A stretch of DNA of 64,000 nt from Acytostelium subglobosum LB1 (Eukaryota > Evosea > Eumycetozoa > Acytosteliales > Acytosteliaceae), in the NCBI RefSeq assembly GCF_000787575.1, contig NW_012236529.1:248001-312000 (forward strand), read 5' to 3'. The translations under genes and the position numbers were made by a program. The stretch's first letter is position 1. Each line of letters opens with the position of its first letter. Shown in pieces: positions 12,978 through 24,924 of this stretch. Below the pieces are notes generated by a model. The model did no database searches, was not told where the DNA came from, and worked only from the letters and a program-made list of their open reading frames with translations.

Positions 12978-15900
12978 ATGGATACTCCACCACCAGACAC
13001 AGAAAATACTACTACCACTACTGCTACCACTTCTAATGCCACTTCAACCAAGGTGTCATTCGAGAGCACTTCATTGACTTTGTCAGATTTACCAAATGTA
13101 CAGGTGGCTGATGGCCATTTGAGATTGGAATTGGCATTGCCAAGGGCTGTTGATGAGAGTCGATTGACTGTTCCAGGCTCAGCGGGAAGGAAGCATATGA
13201 TTGTTGTAATGGTCGATAAGAGTGGATCGATGTATCATGTTTGGAACCAGGTGCAATGCATCCTGCAGACACTGTTCACAATCGTATTCAATCAGACTGC
13301 CGACATTGTGTTGGAAGTCATCTTCTTCAATGACACGGCCTATCGCATGGCCTGGACACCAGAGAACTACAAGCAGCTGATCATGGAAGAGCGCGCCAAT
13401 GGCAAGACATGCTTCGCCTCATTGTTTGGCTTGGCTGGCGACCTCTTGCGCACTCACTTCAAGAAGAACACTGAGTTCCGCAGCGACTTGTTCTACGACC
13501 CACGCACCGACGTCTCGATGGTGTTGCTCACTGATGGCGCACATACCACAAACCGCGATCACAAGAAGGAGTTTGCAAACTTGCGCGCACTGATCAAGTC
13601 CATCACCAATGCCGAGATCACTGTACACACCATGGGCTTCACTGAGAACTCGCGATTCCAAGATCTGGATGGCATCAGGAAGTTGTTGGGTAACAAGGAG
13701 GGCATCTATCAGTATGCCGAGCCAGGTGATGGCCCACACGCACTTCACGAGAAGCTCAACTTCATCTTTAGCTTCATCCTCACGACAGGCAAGACTGTGC
13801 CCGCCGTCATCTCCTGGTCGCCCGACAGCGGCCTGGTCTTTGTCGAGAGTGGCACCAACTCAATCAAGACAACACTGGTCTTTGACAATGACGGCGAGTA
13901 CGACATCACCTTTGCCGTGGCCAGGATGCCCCTGGCCACAGACCTGGTGATGCCCTCACACTACGCTCTCACCGTCCAGATGGACGACTCGCCAGCACTG
14001 CACACCACCTCTATCACACCCATCCTCAAGAAGTTGTCCAATGAGCTGTTGACCCAGTACAAGTTGCAGAGACTGCAGGTCAAGCTCAACAATCTGTTCT
14101 CACGTGTATCAACTCATGGCAAGGACAACACACCCAATGAGGAGACAAAGGAGGTTTACCGTCGCGAGATCCTCGCCATTCAATCGGGCCTCAATGAGGT
14201 GGACAACACTGTTATCTTTAGCTTTGGCAAGCAGGCTCGTGGCGAGATCACTGAGCTCAAGGTATCATGCCTCAAGCAGACAAGTCAGTTGCTCGAGTTA
14301 ATCAACACATGGTTCAAGAGTGAGTGGACCACCAAGACATCGGCGAGAATGGCCGACATCACCTACCAGTTCATGTTCAAGAATGAGGGACGACAGCGCC
14401 GTGCCACGTTCAAGATCGCCAGAAACGCCGCAGCCATGATGAAGGACGCCACTCAACTCAAGCAAGTCGAGGTCGACCTCGACTACTTTGACGCGATCAA
14501 GGATGCCAAGCAGTTGGACCTGTTGGAGAAGTCCAAGAACCTGTTCTCATGCACACTCTCTCTTTGCAATTGGATCGAGTTGGCTGAGGAGAAAGACATC
14601 TTGGGCTTTGGTCTCTCCATCCAGCGTCCAGAGACCGTGATCGACGACCCCACTCAAGTGCGAATCATTGATTTCTCCACCACATTCCTCGGCAAGTCAT
14701 CAATCGAGGATGCCATTGCATTGTCCATTCATTCAGTTGGCCAGGACAAGACAACTGGAGGTTTTGAGGTTGGACGCGACAAGGTGTCGGCCGCCAGTCA
14801 AGGGTCGTGGTCGTGAACCAATCAACTCTTGGATGCCACTCTATCTGCATGCCGAGCATTGGAAGTCAGCTCAATTCCAACTCAAAGAATATCATTGCAT
14901 ACTTTGTCACATTGGATCCCATGGCATACTCTTGGGATCAGATCAATGCTGTGTTCTTGCTCTTGGGTCACATGGTGTCCAAGGAGATTGGAGAGCGTCA
15001 GCTGCACCTGGTCATCCAATTCATTCGTACATGTCGCGAGATTGCCCTCCAGTTCAAGTTCATCGAGCATATCAAGAAGCAACTCCTCACCGTCCTCACA
15101 CGCCCACTCTACGCCATCGCTGAGCAGCCAAAGAACATCTTTGTGCTCATTGGATACTTGATGGTACTCACTCCCGATGGTAAGTACAACTCACGTTCAC
15201 CCAATCACATGATCGTTTACTCACTCTCTCAATCAATCAATCAGACGTCAAGACTTTCGGAGATACATTCAGCTGGACCAAGATATGGGAGGTGTTGTTG
15301 GAGTCATCCATTCGTAGATCTTGCTTCACATTCTTCAAGGAGAGAGTGCAGCCAGAGATTGATGGTTATGTCTCTGATATCCTATTTGGCAAGCATGTTC
15401 CATCTCAGAGTGGATCAAAACCGATTGTTTCAATGTTGGAGATTGGTGATGAGTCAACTTCAACCCCTACCCCAGCTCCAACTCCAACTCCAACTCCAAC
15501 TCAATCAGTTGTCGAGGTCCAAGAGTCAACAGAGCAAACTGTAGATAGAGACCAAGTGGTTGCCAAGGTGTTTGATACCATCTCTGTATGTATAACCTGA
15601 TTGAAGATGAGTGATCATTAAAATTACATGTACTAACATTGAACAAATATTAGAATTACAAGTCCTACCCTGTTGAATGGTCAGCAGACACTGATCACAT
15701 TGTACAGTACTTTGACGTTCAGAAGTTGAGCCCTGAGTCATTCAAGGATAACTTCCATGATTTTGCTCTATTCAACATGGAGTCTTTGATCAAGATGTCC
15801 AATCTGATGGAGAACAGAGGCTATCCAACAGTGAGCTCATTGCAGCATTGTTTGCAGTTTGTATTCCACTGGAGAAGTATCCTTGATGGACCATCCCAGC

Positions 15901-16679
15901 AGCAGACCTCGAACGAGGAGGCATCCTACGATGCATTCAAGTACTTGGACTCATGCTTTGGTGTTGCACCAGATGATTGGATTGAGACCATTAAGAATGG
16001 CGCCAGACATCAGAGTGACTCTGCGCCAACCATCAGCATTGGCAACTACATGGCCACTGTACAGTCATACTACCAACCCAACAACAAGGACTCTTTGGAA
16101 CTCACCATCCAGAAGATTCGTGCCATGATCTGTCAGGGTGTAATGTACCGCACCAACAAGGTGGCCAACGCTGCCGCCGATGCAGGACTGTTCACCGACA
16201 CCTCTGCCGACCCAGTGCGCTGTCTTGACGAGATTCACCGCCAGGTCAAGGAGCGCTACCAGGTCGTGATGAGGAAGATGGAGACTGACCTGTACTTCTC
16301 TGCGCGAATCTCAAGCGGACTCAAGTCCACCGACTTGTCGTCGTTCTCTGTGTCCATCCCACATTCGGGCAGTCCATACTTTAGGGATGTCGTCAGTCAG
16401 TGGTGCAAGAAGAACTTGGAGACAGAGGTGCCATTCGCTCAAGAGAAGTTGATCATCGTGTTGTCCTCGGTCCGTTTGACTGTGGATGACAATGGTAACC
16501 CAACTGTTTACCTCTGCAACAATGCACTGGCCAAGCAAGTGCCATGGAGATATGGAAGGAAGGCCACCAGTCGATTCATTCGTGCATGGGGACGTGACAA
16601 GTTCCTCGACATTGCCAGCAGAGCACAATTCAATGTCTACTTGTATTACAAGCATACCATGGAGGAAGAAATTCTATAA
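12978..16679 (+). CDS. von Willebrand factor A-domain protein, apparent two frameshifts
   Basis: Three exons: 12978-15179, 15245-15585 and 15654-16679, about 1,188 residues. An N-terminal Thr/Ser-rich stretch is followed by a vWFA domain (residues ~70-270) with the MIDAS motif DKSGSM and a later LLTDGAH that fits the metal-binding Asp. The rest has no family I recognise. It contains a TPTPAPTPTPTPTP run (~15470) and ends near EEEIL. Similarity continues smoothly across three frames around 14790-14890. One surplus base near 14795 and another near 14885 would explain the changes, either as assembly errors or as true lesions. Sense resumes as INSWMPLYLHAEHWKSAQFQ and then IIAYFVTLDPMAYSWDQ. Function unknown; vWFA domains usually mediate protein-protein contacts. 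It lies tail-to-tail with the CAAX-protease gene, 60 bases apart. Confidence 0.75.
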
Positions 16680-16739
16680 ATCCACTAACTGTTTGATCGA
16701 ATCATTCATTACTTTGTTTGTTTGTTTGATTGATTATAT

Positions 16740-18156
16740 TTATAAAGGTGACAGTCCACCATAAATTGGGAACCAGTGATAATACATGTTGGACATGATG
16801 AACATGATTAGTAGGTCAGCTGCCATGTGACCAAGCACACCAACCATTGGTCCAAAGCATTGTACCAGCACATTAAACAATGCTCCACCCATGAATATAA
16901 CGAAACAGAACAGAAAAGATACCCAGATATTGAAGAATACTATGAGTACAAACTAAAGTTGTTGATTGAATGGTGTCAGAATGGATGAATGAATGGATGG
17001 ATTGATTAATGGATGGATACTTACAAAGTGATAGGCCATGTAAAAGAATGTGATTATTGCACGATGGATAAATGATGAGCCAAAGGTATTGACAAGGAAC
17101 ATTCGCCAGAACCATTCTTCAACGAATGGATTGACCAGGGTGAAGTAAACAAAGAATACAAACAGTGGCACATGATACTTTAGCAATCCATATGACTCTA
17201 TCTTTTGTGCAACATTTGGTATAATCTTGATTGATTGAATGGTTGAATGAGTGAGTAAGGTTGGAATAGTTCCAATGAATGATTGATTGAAGGAATGATT
17301 CCATTGAATGATTCCAGTGATGTACAAGTGATTGATTATGATTATACTTACATTTGCCAGTGCATAGTATAATGCTAGACCAAGTCCTACACTAAACACG
17401 AATAGAAGGATGCCAAATACATATTGCATCCTCGATGAGAGTGATAACTTGACTAATGTGTACCAGGGCAGTCCTCTATAATTATATACATCCTTTGGAA
17501 TCAATAGCTCCACTTCCTGATTTGGTGCATGATCCTCTTGTGTCTCTGGTTGTCGACCTGAATTGCCATTTATACTGTGCGGCAGTTGGTCAATGTCTGG
17601 CATGATATCATGTATGACATGATACTCTTGATGCTGCTGTTGATGATGTTGATGTTGAATGACATATGATTCGTTGCTACTTGAACTCAGACTGTCCCTG
17701 CTTCCACGACTGTGTTCATAACTGTTGTATAGTGTGCCGTTGATATTGCTGTTGGTGTTGATGGGATGCCTCGACGACAGATTGTGTTCGTCGTGATGTT
17801 TGACTTGATAATGGAACATATAGATACAGGAGAAGCTTATACAGGAGAGATGGAATAGACCGATTGATGCCCAGATGTCTTTGCAAATGTGGAGAAAGAT
17901 CAGCATGATCACCGTTGGCATGAACATCGCCAAAAACAAGAAGTATAATCGCAGATTGTCCAACTTTGGTGGATGGTCCTTAAGGTTCCAATGCTTTTGT
18001 TTTGTTTGAGTGGATCACTGATGTAAGTGACATGGTTGATTAAGTGTGATTGATTGAGTTGGGCACTGAACATACCAATGTCTTTGAATCGTAGTTGATA
18101 TAACTATAGTATTCAATCATCTTCAGTCGAGAGTAGTCTATCAGTACCTTGACCAT
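16740..18156 (-). CDS. CAAX prenyl protease 2-like (Abi/CPBP family) membrane protein
   Basis: Four exons on the minus strand: 18156-18076, 17993-17352, 17225-17025 and 16952-16740, giving 378 residues. All borders are GT..AG and keep frame. Several hydrophobic helices are visible (LYFLFLAMFMPTVIMLIFL, YVFGILLFVFSVGLGLALYY, VPLFVFFVYFTLV, and the C-terminal FGPMVGVLGHMAADLLIMF). NPFVEEWFWRMF contains the EExxxR signature, and FYMAYHF and GVLGHMAAD supply later His residues typical of the Abi/CPBP fold. A His/Gln/Ser-rich loop (residues ~70-150) separates the first helices from the rest. Likely acts in the ER membrane on prenylated proteins. The middle intron carries two GGAANNNTTCC palindromes. 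Confidence 0.8.
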
Positions 18157-18167
18157 CTTTTATTTGT

Positions 18168-18198
<31 letters not shown>

Positions 18199-18447
18199 TT
18201 TATTGTTTGTTGTGTTTGTGTTTGTATGTATTATTTGTTCTCTGTTCCATTACCAAAATGTGATTGATGGTGTGAGCCCAGTGCACTCCCATTGATCACG
18301 AACATGATCAAAAAACACCTAAAAACCCACTCTACCACAACCACAAACTACACACAGCCCAACTTATCGTAGTGGTGTTGGATTATTGATGAAGTGGGTG
18401 ATGAAGGTTCCAAACGAACCATATGATCATCTTTAATTTTTATTATT
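18157..18447. promoter_or_regulatory. shared divergent promoter region
   Basis: The CAAX-protease gene and the Nudix gene start head-to-head from this 291-base spacer. It holds a (TA)n run at about 18170-18191 and AT-rich sequence just before each start. No specific factor site is claimed. Confidence 0.45.
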
Positions 18448-19130
18448 ATGTCTTCCACAACATCAAATACATCTTCCAAAGAGGAATCTAGTGAACAACC
18501 TCATCATCCTACTAAACCAGTACAATCTGTTGTAGTCAATGTAAGCTTGGTATTTGTTAAATATCGAGATAAGTACTTGCTTGTTGAAGAGACCAACAGA
18601 CAATGGTTCACACCTGCTGGTCGTGTGGAGATTGGTGAATCCTTTGATAAAGCTGCACTTAGGGAGACAATAGAAGGTAACTCATTCAATCAATCATACA
18701 TTCAATCTCCATCACTCACTTACTCCATCATTCAGAATCAGGTGTAGAGGTCAAACTTGATGGTATAATCAAGGTATGCCATTCTCCACAGTTTGGATTG
18801 TATCCAAGTAGAATGTTGGTATATTACTTGGCAACACCATTGATCAAACAGGAACAACAATTGGATGAATGGCCAACACCAAAGACACAACCTGATCATC
18901 ATTCATTACAATCAAAATGGTTTAGCCTGGCTGAGATTGAACGTTTGAATCTAAGAAGTCAACAAGTTATTGAGATCATACGTTATATAGAATCGACACA
19001 ATTCAAGTTATATCCAGTTGATATGATATGTTTGGAAGGAACACTATGGTGGGACAACACCTCTTCCTCCACCTCCTCATCATCGGTGGACAAAAGGAAA
19101 CAATCATTCGCAAAGAAGTTATTCAAGTGA
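18448..19130 (+). CDS. Nudix hydrolase
   Basis: Exons 18448-18676 and 18736-19130 give 207 residues. Splicing (GTAACT..CAG) completes the Nudix box GRVEIGESFDKAALRET followed by IEESGV, which fits Gx5Ex7REUxEExGU; the intron cuts inside the box. The N-terminus is Ser/Thr-rich. The domain opens with VVNVSLVFVKYRDKYLLVEE and continues to WFSLAEIERL. The C-terminus is Ser-rich and Lys-rich. Nudix enzymes hydrolyse nucleoside diphosphates linked to another moiety. The substrate here cannot be told from sequence. Confidence 0.9.
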
Positions 19131-19328
19131 TTGATTGGGATAGACCATGCTGATTAATCATATCAATAAAGTTAACTGTATTAAATGAAAAGGAGTCAGA
19201 GTCTGGAAGCTATTCGTTATTGGTCACTTTGGAATGTCCAATAAATTGAAACGATGTGGTTCACCAAAAGATTTCCCTTTTAGGACATGATCAAGTCATT
19301 CATTCATTCAATCAACCGATGACCAACA

Positions 19329-20322
19329 ATGTCAACAGCAACAAAGAATAATAATAATAATAAGGATAAGCCTCAAACAGTAATAAGGAAGAGGACTACA
19401 GTATCCTTCAAAGATACAATAGCATCACCTTATCCAAAGACAACAGATGTGTTGTAAGTCATTCACATCACCACGCGTCAACGTTAGACTAACGAGCAAT
19501 CAACGATTTAGAGTACCCATTGGAGATATAGAGGCAAAGAAGATTGTACAACAGTTGACAGATTTATATGCTAGTGATAGAGAGAGGAAACAAAAGAAAC
19601 GAGAGTTATCATCAAAGCTACAATATGACATTTACAAGAATCAGTATCAACTACGTGGAAACAAGATACAACTAAAGAAGTTAGAGTCAACTCAAAAGAA
19701 GTTGAACAAGCAACAACAACAGACGAATGGAGATGGAGATGGAGATGAGGACATTGCTAAACAGATGAAGTCAATACAATCAACAATCGATGATAATAGG
19801 ACGATAATGACTACTTTGTTGGTTGATAAGAAACGAAAGATGAGCGAGTTGGATGAGGAGTTGGTCATATCTGATCAATCAGTCGATCATTTAATTATAA
19901 CTGGTGTCAATGCTATTACAAAGGCAATGGAGAAGGATGAGAGTGTTCGTCCAACACTTCGTCTGTTGATCATTTGTCTGCCGTCAAACAATGCCGCTGG
20001 CAATCTAATGATCGATCACCTACCATTCATGGCGAGCATGCGCAACATCCCCTACGTCTTGATGCCCAACTCATTCACAATTGAAATCAACGCCGCTCTC
20101 TCACTCAAGTCTGCATTGGGGATCGCTATCAAGGAGGACAAGACGTCAAAGCCCAACAAACTTATCGAGTCACTTGTTCAGATGGGCGTGGAAACATGGA
20201 AGAGCACACAAAAGATTGAATATCCCTTCGCAGGGTCGTCGTTATCGCAGGCTGCTGCACCAGCAATCGAGCTGAAACCAACAAAGATCATCAAGGAAGG
20301 TAATAAACGACTGCGAGTTTGA
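19329..20322 (+). CDS. RNase P/MRP subunit Rpp38/Pop3-like (L7Ae fold)
   Basis: Exons 19329-19453 and 19512-20322 give 311 residues. The ATG at 19329 begins MSTATKNNNNN. A Lys-rich coiled region (residues ~50-150) is followed by an L7Ae-like segment: LIITGVNAITKAME, LLIICLPSNNAAGNLMIDH and MRNIPYVLMPNS, then a hydrophobic ALGIAIK strand. This order (helix, buried strand, xNIPYxxxP, ALG) is that of L7Ae/Rpp38 proteins, which bind kink-turn RNA. The fold is reasonably supported; assignment to RNase P is inference. It sits tail-to-tail with the next helicase, 32 bases apart. Confidence 0.6.
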
Positions 20323-20354
20323 TGATTGATTGATCGATAGCATATCCACCTTTA

Positions 20355-22530
20355 TCACTTATGTTGCTGCTTCAGCTGCTGCCTCTGTTGATGCTGCCTC
20401 TGTTTCAGCTGAACGTTCAATCTCTTTTGGGATGAGAGTGATTCCAGACTGTCGCCACGACGCAGCGCCTCTTGGATGGCATTGGCCAACACTTGATCTC
20501 TCTTGGCGATGATGCAGGTGACGGTGCCACGCTGTCCGGCGCGCGCTGTCCTGCCAATGCGATGCAGGTAGTCGATGGGGTTGGAGGGGAAGTCAAACAG
20601 GACGACGTGGTCCACCATCTTGTTGTCGATGCCTCGCGAGGCAATGTCGGTGCACACGAGGATCTTGGCATCGCCCTCGGTGAAGTTCCTCCAGTTGATC
20701 GCACGTATCTTGTTGGGGATCAGGCCGTGCAGTGATGTGGCCGAGTATCCATTCTCGGTGAGGAAGTATTCGGTCGACCTACACGAGTCTGGTGTGTTGC
20801 AGAACACCAATATCTTCTTGCTTCCACTTGGCTGCACTGCTCTCAACAATGCCTCATGCTTATCGCCAGTCTTTACACTAATAAACTGTTGTTCCAGAGT
20901 GTTGAGTGACTTGTGTATATAAGGTGTTGATACTTTGGTGATGTCCTATTGTCATTGATTGATTGAGTTAGTATGTCTTGGAATGCAGGTGATGAATGAG
21001 TGATCGAATGTGATTGATTGAGTGATGGAATAGTTCCAGAGTGAACGAATGATTGAGCGATTGAATGATGATGTGAAAGCATACAGGAAACAATGCCTTG
21101 ATTGAGGCCATGAGCTGTTCGGTGAGGGTTGCACTACAGCACACTGCTCGCACAGTCTTGTAGTTGGGCACAGACTTGTTCTTTAGTCGATACTCTATTG
21201 GTGCGAGGATCTTCTTCATGTCCTCATCGAATCCTTTGCCATTGGTGAACATCGAGTCCGCTTCGTCCACGACCAAATACTCCAACATGCCAAAGAATAG
21301 GTTATTGTTCTCGATCATTTGAATAAGGATGCCAGGTGTCGAGACCAGCACATCGTATGGACGTTCTCTGTAACTCTTGATCTGTTTGCTGAGGTCGCCT
21401 CCACCGCCACCCGAGATACCAATGCACGAGAACTTGTAGCCGTGCGACAACTGCTTGGCCACCGCCGTGACCTGCTTGACTAGCTCGCGGGTCGGCACCA
21501 GCACGACCACACGTGGACGCATGGCTAGACGCTCCTTGTCCGGATCCTGCTCCTTCTCAGCCAGCTCTGACTGCTTAATCAGCTGGACGATCGGTAGCAG
21601 ATAGGTCAGGGTCTTGCCCGTACCAGTCTGAGAGACGAACAATACGTCCTTCTTCTTGGCCAAGATCTCGGGGATGGCCAGCTGTTGGATGGTGGACGGG
21701 ATGGATATGTCCATCTCGGTCTTCATCGCGTCGACCAGCTGTCTGTGTAGACCGAGTCGCGTGAACGCTGAGCCTGAGCCGGCGTGCTCAGGGTTGAGAC
21801 CATCGACAAATGTTGACTTTGAGTGGATGACCGTCACGTCCTCGTCGGGCTTGTCGACGACCACCTTGTTCGACTGATACTCCTTGCGTTTGATATCGCG
21901 GCCTGACGAAGCCTCTGTCTTCATTCGTTGTGATAGCTTTGTATATTTGTTCTGACTTCTGAATCCTGTCTCGCCTGATACTCTATGTAGTGTTGGCTTC
22001 CTCTTATAGCCTGTACTGCCAGTGCCAGTGCCAGTCTTTGTGTATGTATTACTGCTGCTGCGACCAAACTTATCTCTTCTGTTGTCTCCCGATGCTCTTG
22101 CCCTTGATGATACATTCGCGCCATCATCACCAGCAGTAGCAGAAGATGATCTATTTATGATTGTTGCACGATGACCTGTTGTTCTTGTTGTTGTTGTAGT
22201 TGTTGGTTTGAATGATGATGATGTACGACCGCCACTGCCACTTGTACCGCGACTCGAAGTCGACCTGTTGTTGTGACTATTTGAATTGTTCGCGAATGAA
22301 TAATGTCTGAGTATTGTGAATGGAGTAGATGGTGCCATCAATGAATGTTGGTGTTGCATGAGTAGTACATCATGATTAAATGATCTACTACTACTACTAC
22401 TTGATCCTAAAATCGAAGTAATACTATTATATCCAACACTGATGCTGCTTTTGTTTGATGAATAGCATGGTAGTATTGAACTGAACAGTGATCTACTACG
22501 ACTACTACTTGAGTTCAACAACATAGACAT
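20355..22530 (-). CDS. DEAD-box RNA helicase, DDX28-like, probably mitochondrial
   Basis: Two exons on the minus strand, 22530-21085 and 20945-20355, give 678 residues. The first ~220 residues are Ser/Arg/Thr-rich and poor in acids (MSMLLNSSSSRSRSLFSS), compatible with a mitochondrial presequence. The helicase core has motif I QTGTGKT, PTRELVKQV, VVDEADSMF, CCSATL, VFCNTPDS and HRIGRTARAGQRG. The C-terminal ~25 residues are Gln/His-rich. Domain spacing resembles DDX28, a mitochondrial ribosome-assembly helicase, but orthology is only inferred. The single intron (20946-21084) contains a GGAATAGTTCC palindrome within ATTC-type repeats. Confidence 0.85.
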
Positions 22531-22610
22531 CGATTAATCCTTGTTTGTTGATGATTTATTTGATTGAAAGTAGTTGAATAGATAACGAACGAGTTTGAAT
22601 TCGTAAGGTC

Positions 22611-22668
22611 AAGGGTTGAGGGTTGATGGCGAGGGTTGAGGGCGAGGGTAGGGTAAGGGTAGGGTAGA
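22611..22668. repeat. GGGTTGA/AGGGT telomere-like short repeat, copy 1
   Basis: Degenerate units of GAGGGTTGAGGG and AGGGTAGGGTAAGGG lie just 3' of the first ankyrin-like gene. Related clusters occur at 24937-24970, 27161-27210, 35731-35766 and 59691-59745 (the last two on the other strand). Confidence 0.8.
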
Positions 22669-22711
22669 TTTATTTTTGGATCGTGATATCATGATTGGCT
22701 CGCCAGGTTGA

Positions 22712-24905
22712 TTAGGTATGTTGTTGAATGAAGTTATCGCATAGTTGTATGACTTTGAGGTTACCAGGACCGTATGCACTATGTCTTGCAAACTTGGCGG
22801 ATCGGACATAGTATGTCGTCAAACTCTCATCTGAAGAACTACTTGATTGATGTTGATCAAAAAGATATTGTAATACTTGATGATGGTTATTAATGGCCAA
22901 CTCTTCAAATTGACCTAGAGTTGGAATGTATTGTCCATGAAAGTATCGATTATTAAGAAATTCAATTAGTATCAATAAATCCCAGTAATATTGAATGGTC
23001 CATCACTGTCATCAAATAATAATTGTTCTTGCTGACAGTTCTACCAATGTATTTATCCAGGTATCCCATGTCCAGGAAGTATTCCAAAACCACTTGGTTT
23101 GTGATTGGTGTGATATATAGACACTTCAATAAATCGTAGTCCGGATAGAGATCTAAGAGGTATTCAAATGTATCGATATCACCACGTTCTATAGCTGCCA
23201 TTGCTCCTTCTCGGATGTCTCTTGGCCTCATATACATTGTAATCAAATCTCCAAGTAGATCAATTGCCAATACATGCTTGATAATCCTATGCGACTTGGT
23301 TGGAAGTTTATGGGCCAGTAATTGCGCCACAAAGCAGGGGTTGAGTAAATTGGACTCGTTGTCCAACTTGACCGCCGAAATGTCAATTGACAATGTGTCG
23401 ATAAACTCAATAACCACCTGCTCAGTGAGTTTGACATCTCGTTGACCAAGTCCTTTGATCATTGAATATAGATCGCAAAGCAAGATACTCCATCCATTGT
23501 CTTTGTAGTATCTTGCTATGAGCAAGCCTACATCATGGTCCATACTTCTCCATGGCATTTGTCGGTTTGGCTCGCTTACCTCGATTTTCTCCCCATCCCT
23601 GGTCGTGACAAACTGAGTATGAGATTTCCATTCCAGTGGAATGAATGGATGACGTTGCTTGCTCATTATCATCATGGCAGATTGTACATCGCCAACTGTG
23701 GCAGCAGCGCCCAAAGCAACTTGGTAGTCTGTCTTTGTGGTCACTCTTGGGTCGCCCTCTAGATTTGTCTCCAGGTGGTCGATTAATGCTCGATCGCCCA
23801 TCATGATAGCATGGTACATGATGTGACCAAAATTGAACTCAAGGCTATTGGCCAAGTGTTGATTTTCCAGTAGTCGTCTGATCAGGTTAAGTGAGATAAT
23901 ACTTGGTTTGATGTCATTGATCACAAATATGGTCTGTGATGGCGGAGTTGGTGGTGCTGACCTTGACATGACATCAAGTATGAAGATGGCGACTTCCAAA
24001 TATCCATATCGTAACACATTTGGAAGGACATCGATTGGATTGATGACAGCCTTCACATGATCATAGAGAATGGTGACCAACTCATGATGTCCACTCTTCA
24101 TCGCTTCAATGAACTCGCCAGGTGTTGCTTGGGTTATTGGCGATAAGAAGTTGATCACCTGAGCATTGCCTGACTGGTAACAGTGTCGAAGAAAACCTTG
24201 ATCACTCTTTACCTGGGGTAATGCCTCCTCAATGATGTATCTAATGATTGGTGTGATTGATCTGAACGTGATCAAGCCATTAAGCACACGTCTTATTGCT
24301 ACAAGTGTGATCAACTTCCTCATATGCAACGTCTTGAACATCTCCAATGCCAAGTCTACATCATGATGACATTGAAGCCATGAGTTTTCCAACTCAGATC
24401 TATAGGGCTCTCGGTCAAATACTATTGGTTGTTGATGATCACCCATTAGTTTGAGCAACAGATCTAGCAGTGCAGGATGTCTGAACATGTACCAATGATT
24501 GCCATACCGGGGGATGGAATAGTTTGACATCTGATAGAGTTGTGTTACTGTCCATTGCCATCGGTTGTCATTGAAGTCGTTAAAGTTGGTGATGGCCGAT
24601 GAGTACTCATCAACCACAAGTGTCATTGATGGATTGGTAAGGAGTGCGTGGAGAATGGGTTTATCATATCGTTTGAGTGCCTCTTTGAGCAACATGGTGT
24701 TGTATAGTGGATATGACGATGATATGTTGTTGAATGATTTGACGAACCAATCATAGGCACCATATCGAATGTAATCAATATGTGAATTATTGTCCAATAA
24801 CTTTCGACCTTTGACAAGTTTGTCATTGGCAATGCCCAAACAATCTCTGTGAATGATGCCAACCTGATCAATTATCATTGATCGGAGTACAATGTTGGAG
24901 AACAC
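22712..24905 (-). CDS. ankyrin-like repeat protein, dictyostelid expanded family (paralogue A)
   Basis: About 730 residues. Helical repeat units such as GHHELVTILYDHV, GYLEVAIFILDVMS and GDIDTFEYLLDLYP recur every ~30 residues, as in degenerate ankyrin repeats. The start is uncertain: the open frame begins with GTG at 24905, while the first ATG in frame is at 24878. By alignment with paralogue B, a short N-terminal segment is missing or frameshifted. The last 80 residues (EFLNNRYFHGQYIPTLGQF to IQLCDNFIQQHT) lie in another frame, and the change falls within ~40 bases around 22970. The ending matches paralogue B's IIQLCSQMIQ, so one gene with one lesion or assembly error is favoured over two genes. 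No function known; the family is large in dictyostelids. Confidence 0.7.
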
Positions 24906-24924
24906 CGAGTGAATGATTGATTGA

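Noticed and set aside
22611-22668. Contig end or true telomere
   Set aside because: The GGGTTGA units are degenerate, internal and flanked by genes on both sides, so they are interstitial.
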